Shown here: positions 6,434 through 9,224 of the stretch, in pieces | How the letters are laid out: each line of letters starts with the position of its first letter | Position numbering within the stretch: the first letter of the stretch is position 1 | Source of the DNA: UBA10427 sp003500135 | GTDB lineage: Bacteria > Bacteroidota > Bacteroidia > Cytophagales > Cyclobacteriaceae | Reading direction: 5' to 3' | DNA: 9,224 nucleotides | Assembly: GCA_963966275.1 (NCBI GenBank) | Contig: CAWZYQ010000154.1 | Span: 1 to 9,224, forward strand | Program-made: the position numbers and the translations under genes | Notes under the pieces: model-generated | Databases searched by the model: none | Seen by the model: the letters and a program-made list of their open reading frames with translations, nothing else | What the model was told of the DNA's origin: nothing

Positions 6434-7798
6434 TTAAATAAGCAGGTCTAAAATTAATACAATTCCAAAACTTACCAGGGCAATTACGGTGGTCATAAAA
6501 GTCCAGGAGCGGAAAGTCTGTTTTTCACTTATCCCTAAATATCGGTTGACCAACCAAAAGCCACTATCATTTACATGGCTGAATATTACGGCGCCCGAGG
6601 CTACTGCGATCACCATTAGTGCTTTATCAGTATCTGACAATACCATATTCTCCATCAGTGAAGCTGTCATACCGGCAGAGGTGATCATAGCTACGGTAGA
6701 AGAGCCCTGGGCCACCCGAACAATGGCAGCCGCAACAAAGGCAAAAATAAGTGGTGACCCGATTACGCCAATGGTTTTAGCAGCCAGCATTTCTCCGGCT
6801 CCCGTGCTGATCAACACCTGTTTAAATACGCCCCCGGCACCTGTTAATAGTATGATGATCCCTGCCGGTGCAAGTGATTTGGAAGTGATTTCCAAAAGTT
6901 GTTTTTTCGTAAAACCACGCCCTAAACCCAATATCAACCAGGCCAGTAAATTTGCAATGATAAGGGCAACAAAAGGGTCGCCCAGGAATGCCAGTGTAGT
7001 CTTGATTTGAGCAGGTAAATTGAAAAATGCCAACTCGCTATTGGAAACAGTATTCAACACTATTAGCACAATTGGCGCCAATAGTATTGCCAACACAAGA
7101 CCAACAGGAGGTACAGGATTTTGCTCGGGAAAAGCCTGCTCGTAGTACTCCGGAACACCTATCTTGATCTTTTCCGCAATACGTTTTCCCAGAAAAGGGC
7201 CACTGATCGCTGCGGTGGGTATACCCACGACAATACCAAATACAATAACCCATCCCAGATCTGCGCCTAGTATATCAGCAACAGCGATGGGGCCCGGTGT
7301 AGGCGGGATAAAACAATGCGTAATTGCCAAACCTGCCAGCAAAGGTATGCCATATAACAACAATGACCGGCCTGATTTTTTCTGCAACGCGTAAATCAGC
7401 GGCGCCAAAATAATGAAGGCAACATCAAAAAATACGGGAATGGCCACTATAAAGCCGGTAATCATTAATGCCCAGGGAGCTCGCTTTTCGCCAAATTTAT
7501 TTAACAGAAAACGGGCAATGGAGCTCGCTCCTCCTGAAGATTCAAGAATGGATCCGAATAGAGCGCCCAGCCCTACCACCGTAGCTACGAAACCCAGCGT
7601 TTCGCCCATACCGGTTTTCATCACCGCGATTATTTCCATGGCAGGCATCCCAGCGACAAGTCCTACCACCAAACTGGCAATCAATAATGACAAAAATGCC
7701 TGAATTTTAAGTACAAGAATAAAGAACAGAAGTACGGCAATACCGGCAATAACAGCCGGGATTAACATGGAAGGATTTAATACGGAATTCATATCCAT
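6434..7798 (-). CDS. gntP: GntP-family gluconate:H+ symporter
   Basis: A 454-residue inner-membrane permease, hydrophobic along nearly its whole length, with family-typical size. It is predicted to import D-gluconate (or a related aldonate) with protons. Recognisable GntP-family signatures are PVFFDVAFIILAP at residues 121-133, the hallmark THCFIPPTPGPIA at 160-172, VAQGSSTVAM in the C-terminal half, and HVNDSGFWLV at 408-417. The family also includes GntT, GntU, IdnT and the D-serine carrier DsdX, so sequence alone leaves the substrate open; the gluconokinase gene 17 bases upstream makes gluconate the best assignment. Start ATG 7798 or the in-frame ATG two codons later (7792) are both possible. 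No Shine-Dalgarno sequence is visible. Confidence 0.93.
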   Translation of the reverse strand: MDMNSVLNPSMLIPAVIAGIAVLLFFILVLKIQAFLSLLIASLVVGLVAGMPAMEIIAVMKTGMGETLGFVATVVGLGALFGSILESSGGASSIARFLLNKFGEKRAPWALMITGFIVAIPVFFDVAFIILAPLIYALQKKSGRSLLLYGIPLLAGLAITHCFIPPTPGPIAVADILGADLGWVIVFGIVVGIPTAAISGPFLGKRIAEKIKIGVPEYYEQAFPEQNPVPPVGLVLAILLAPIVLIVLNTVSNSELAFFNLPAQIKTTLAFLGDPFVALIIANLLAWLILGLGRGFTKKQLLEITSKSLAPAGIIILLTGAGGVFKQVLISTGAGEMLAAKTIGVIGSPLIFAFVAAAIVRVAQGSSTVAMITSAGMTASLMENMVLSDTDKALMVIAVASGAVIFSHVNDSGFWLVNRYLGISEKQTFRSWTFMTTVIALVSFGIVLILDLLI

Positions 7799-7815
7799 AA
7801 TGGCATTTTACTTTT

Positions 7816-8301
7816 TTAAGGCTTTATCACGCGTTCTATCCTGTCCAGAATCACTTCAGGAGGATCAGCTATATCAACTTCCAGGGCATTTTCCGGTATT
7901 TCGAGGGTATCGAATTGAGATTGAAGCAGCTTTGGATCAAAAAAATGACCTCTGCGTTCCGACAGTCGCTCGCTTATAAGGCCCGGGGCCCCATTTAGAA
8001 AAACCCACTGCATTTGATTTTCAGGAAGTACGGCCAATTTTCTGCGGTAAACCCTTTTAAGCGCCGAACATGCCAAAACAGCATCACCTTTATCATTCCA
8101 ATGCCTAATTTTATTGGCTAAAATCTCAAGCCATGGCCACCGGTCCTCATCTGTAAGCGGCATACCTTGTGCCATTTTATATTTGTTCGATTCAGGATGA
8201 AAATCATCGGCATCATAAAAGGGTATATCCCATTGCTCTGAAAGCAACTTTCCTATGGTTGTTTTGCCGCTTCCCGACACCCCCATTATCACATAGATCA
8301 T
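7816..8301 (-). CDS. gntK: gluconokinase
   Basis: A 161-residue cytoplasmic P-loop kinase that converts D-gluconate and ATP to 6-phospho-D-gluconate, feeding the pentose phosphate or Entner-Doudoroff route. Features in order: Walker A GVSGSGKTT at residues 7-15; DADDFHPESNKYKM at 30-43, including the family's FHP/N/KM pattern; MPLTDEDRWPWL at 47-58; ACSALKRVYR at 77-86; RRGHFF at 116-121; and QSQFDTLE at 127-134. These match the GntK/IdnK family closely and the length is normal. ATG 8301 lies six bases after the stop of the upstream PHP-like gene and the stop lies 17 bases before the permease gene, so translation is probably coupled within one operon. No edd, eda or gnd gene is in the window, so the route downstream of 6-phosphogluconate cannot be read here. 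Confidence 0.96.
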   Translation of the reverse strand: MIYVIMGVSGSGKTTIGKLLSEQWDIPFYDADDFHPESNKYKMAQGMPLTDEDRWPWLEILANKIRHWNDKGDAVLACSALKRVYRRKLAVLPENQMQWVFLNGAPGLISERLSERRGHFFDPKLLQSQFDTLEIPENALEVDIADPPEVILDRIERVIKP

Positions 8302-8307
8302 AGTAGA

Positions 8308-9087
8308 TTATTGTCCCGGTACAAAAAAATCGTTTTCATCCAAACCACAAGCCTTTATCATTTCCACTGCATAATCTGGGCCGGGATAGTCGATGCCGGC
8401 ATTGTTGGTGCCAACAGTGAATTTGGCTCCTTTTTCCTTGGCCAGGCAAATAAAATCTTGTGATGGGATTTTGAAGCGATTATTAATTTCTATAGCGACG
8501 TTGCTGGCAATTGCTGCATCGATCACACGCTCCATTCGGTCTTTGGTCCAGAATTTATCATAGCGATCAGCCATTTGTTCGGGTAGAAAGGTGGGGTTGA
8601 CATAAATATCAATGGGCTCGTTTTTTATTATATTCACTGTGGTTTGAACCAGATAATCCATAAAATCCTGTTCATCGTCGATCCACGTTTCTTCTTCAAT
8701 CCAAATACGATTGCGTCGACCTTTTTCATCGGTAAACGTCATAGCATCAGTAAAAACATAGTCGAATTTATCTATTGCTTCTCGTGAAAACATGTCTACC
8801 CATTCGCGACCTTCGGCCTGCATGCCTTTGTAAATTTGCGGATAGGGTTTCATCGCCTGCAAAAATGAGTCTACTTGAGCATCGTTCTGAACAGGAAAGC
8901 CAAGTCCGCAATTGACCGCAACACCATATTGAACATTATCTTTTTCGGATCTTTCCAGGGCTTTTTCCATAGTGAGCCCTCCTTTTAAATGGATGTGCAA
9001 ATCAACCAGTTGGAAGCCAACATTGTACTGGGCAAAAAGTGGGCTTAAAATGAATGTCAAAAGAGATAAAGTTGCTAAGGCTTTCAT
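8308..9087 (-). CDS. exported PHP-like metal-dependent hydrolase-like protein, substrate unknown
   Basis: A 259-residue protein with a typical signal peptide (MKALATLSLLTFILSPLFAQ, cleavage LFA|Q after residue 19). The mature part begins with VDLHIHLKGG (HxH at His31 and His33), the first metal-binding motif of the PHP/amidohydrolase type of TIM-barrel enzymes. Further possible family blocks are QAEGREW at 90-96, FDYVFTDAMT at 108-117, YVNPTFLPE at 162-170, AIEINNRFKIPS at 198-209 and FTVGTNNAG at 223-231. The order of blocks fits a PHP-like barrel of about 240 residues. Where PHP proteins usually carry a DxH-type ligand motif near the end (SDAH), this one has GTNNAG, so the metal site is unusual or incomplete. 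It is the first gene of the gluconate cluster, six bases before gluconokinase. A role in releasing or processing a gluconate-related compound outside the cytoplasm is inference only. Other reading: a non-catalytic paralogue. Confidence 0.75.
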   Translation of the reverse strand: MKALATLSLLTFILSPLFAQYNVGFQLVDLHIHLKGGLTMEKALERSEKDNVQYGVAVNCGLGFPVQNDAQVDSFLQAMKPYPQIYKGMQAEGREWVDMFSREAIDKFDYVFTDAMTFTDEKGRRNRIWIEEETWIDDEQDFMDYLVQTTVNIIKNEPIDIYVNPTFLPEQMADRYDKFWTKDRMERVIDAAIASNVAIEINNRFKIPSQDFICLAKEKGAKFTVGTNNAGIDYPGPDYAVEMIKACGLDENDFFVPGQ

Positions 9088-9106
9088 ATTTTCTTGGGTC
9101 TAATTT

Positions 9107-9114
9107 TAAACATA
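9107..9114 (-). promoter_or_regulatory. candidate -7 box (TAnnTTTA) for the gluconate operon
   Basis: The minus strand reads TATGTTTA, 19 bases upstream of ATG 9087. It matches the Bacteroidota -7 element TAnnTTTG except at the last base. No good TTTG -33 box is seen about 19 bases further upstream. A promoter is expected somewhere in 9088-9224 because the gene set begins here. Confidence 0.3.
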
Positions 9115-9137
9115 TGGAATCAATTTATAAATTTTCG

Positions 9138-9151
9138 TTTAAAGCGCTAAA
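9138..9151. promoter_or_regulatory. operator-like site TTTAAAGCGCTAAA
   Basis: A palindromic AGCGCT core (9143-9148) with a central CG is flanked by A/T on both sides. This resembles LacI-family operators; it matches seven of ten defined positions of the cre-like pattern TGWNANCGNTNWCA. It lies just upstream of the candidate -7 box, overlapping or abutting where a -33 element would sit. Gluconate genes in enterobacteria are controlled by GntR, a LacI-family repressor, which makes the position attractive, but no regulator gene is in the window. Confidence 0.22.
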
Positions 9152-9196
9152 TGCTCTTGTATTTTGCCACTCAGGAATTGAAATAAAATTTTGCAA

Positions 9197-9210
9197 GTAT
9201 TTATTAATAC
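9197..9210. repeat. short AT-rich inverted repeat GTATT-TATT-AATAC
   Basis: Five-base arms at 9197-9201 and 9206-9210 enclose four bases. It lies about 110 bases upstream of the PHP-like gene, and an ATG follows directly at 9211 on the plus strand. It may belong to the control region of a divergent gene outside the window or be chance. Confidence 0.2.
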
Positions 9211-9224
9211 ATGATTAAATTTTA

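Noticed and set aside
6489..7010. Open plus-strand frame of 173 codons opposite the gluconate permease
   Set aside because: It is antisense to a well-recognised membrane protein, its product shows no family features, and such frames are common opposite hydrophobic genes.
9211..9224. Start of a divergent plus-strand gene at ATG 9211
   Set aside because: Only 14 bases remain before the window ends, too few to support a coding call.
1..9224. Defence system, mobile element or CRISPR array
   Set aside because: No transposase, integrase, toxin-antitoxin pair, nuclease or regularly spaced repeats were seen; all eight genes fit ordinary chromosomal families.

Overview
The window looks like chromosomal DNA of a Bacteroidota bacterium, probably of the Cytophagales or Flammeovirgaceae kind. 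This is inferred from protein family content: a stand-alone CarboxypepD_reg-like secreted protein, a DUF4154/YfiR-like protein without a diguanylate cyclase beside it, and an exported S9 prolyl-oligopeptidase-type peptidase. Supporting signs are moderate-to-low GC, a general lack of Shine-Dalgarno sequences, and AT-rich TAnnTTTA boxes close to several starts, which resemble the Bacteroidota -7 element TAnnTTTG. I see no insertion sequence, integrase, CRISPR array, tRNA or rRNA. The DNA is gene-dense, with eight credible protein genes, all complete.

Layout. Positions 141-1535 (+) encode a NOL1/NOP2/Sun-family RNA cytosine-C5 methyltransferase of the RsmF type. Positions 1633-2916 (+) encode an exported protein with an N-terminal CarboxypepD_reg-like beta-sandwich and a large uncharacterised remainder. 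It converges, with only 7 bases between the stop codons, on 2924-3412 (-), an exported DUF4154/YfiR-like protein read from a TTG start. A strong hairpin at 3501-3534 separates this from 3557-5557 (-), an exported S9 peptidase with a beta-propeller and a complete Ser-Asp-His triad. Then come 5649-6395 (-), a CPBP/CAAX-type membrane protease; 6434-7798 (-), a GntP-family gluconate permease; 7816-8301 (-), gluconokinase; and 8308-9087 (-), an exported PHP-like (metal-dependent hydrolase-like) protein.

How the genes work together. The last four genes run in one direction with gaps of 6, 17 and 38 bases, so 9087 down to 5649 is likely one transcription unit. Gluconate would enter through the permease and be phosphorylated to 6-phosphogluconate by the kinase. 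The leading PHP-like gene and the trailing CPBP protease are the parts not explained by textbook gluconate catabolism. The PHP-like protein is predicted to be outside the cytoplasm and could act on an extracellular or periplasmic precursor, but that is inference.

I did not find an obviously new defence or mobile system. The best leads are the PHP-like/gluconokinase/permease cassette with its atypical metal-site motifs, a LacI-type operator-like sequence upstream of it, an orphan cysteine-free YfiR-like protein, and a nested palindrome just before the CarboxypepD_reg gene.
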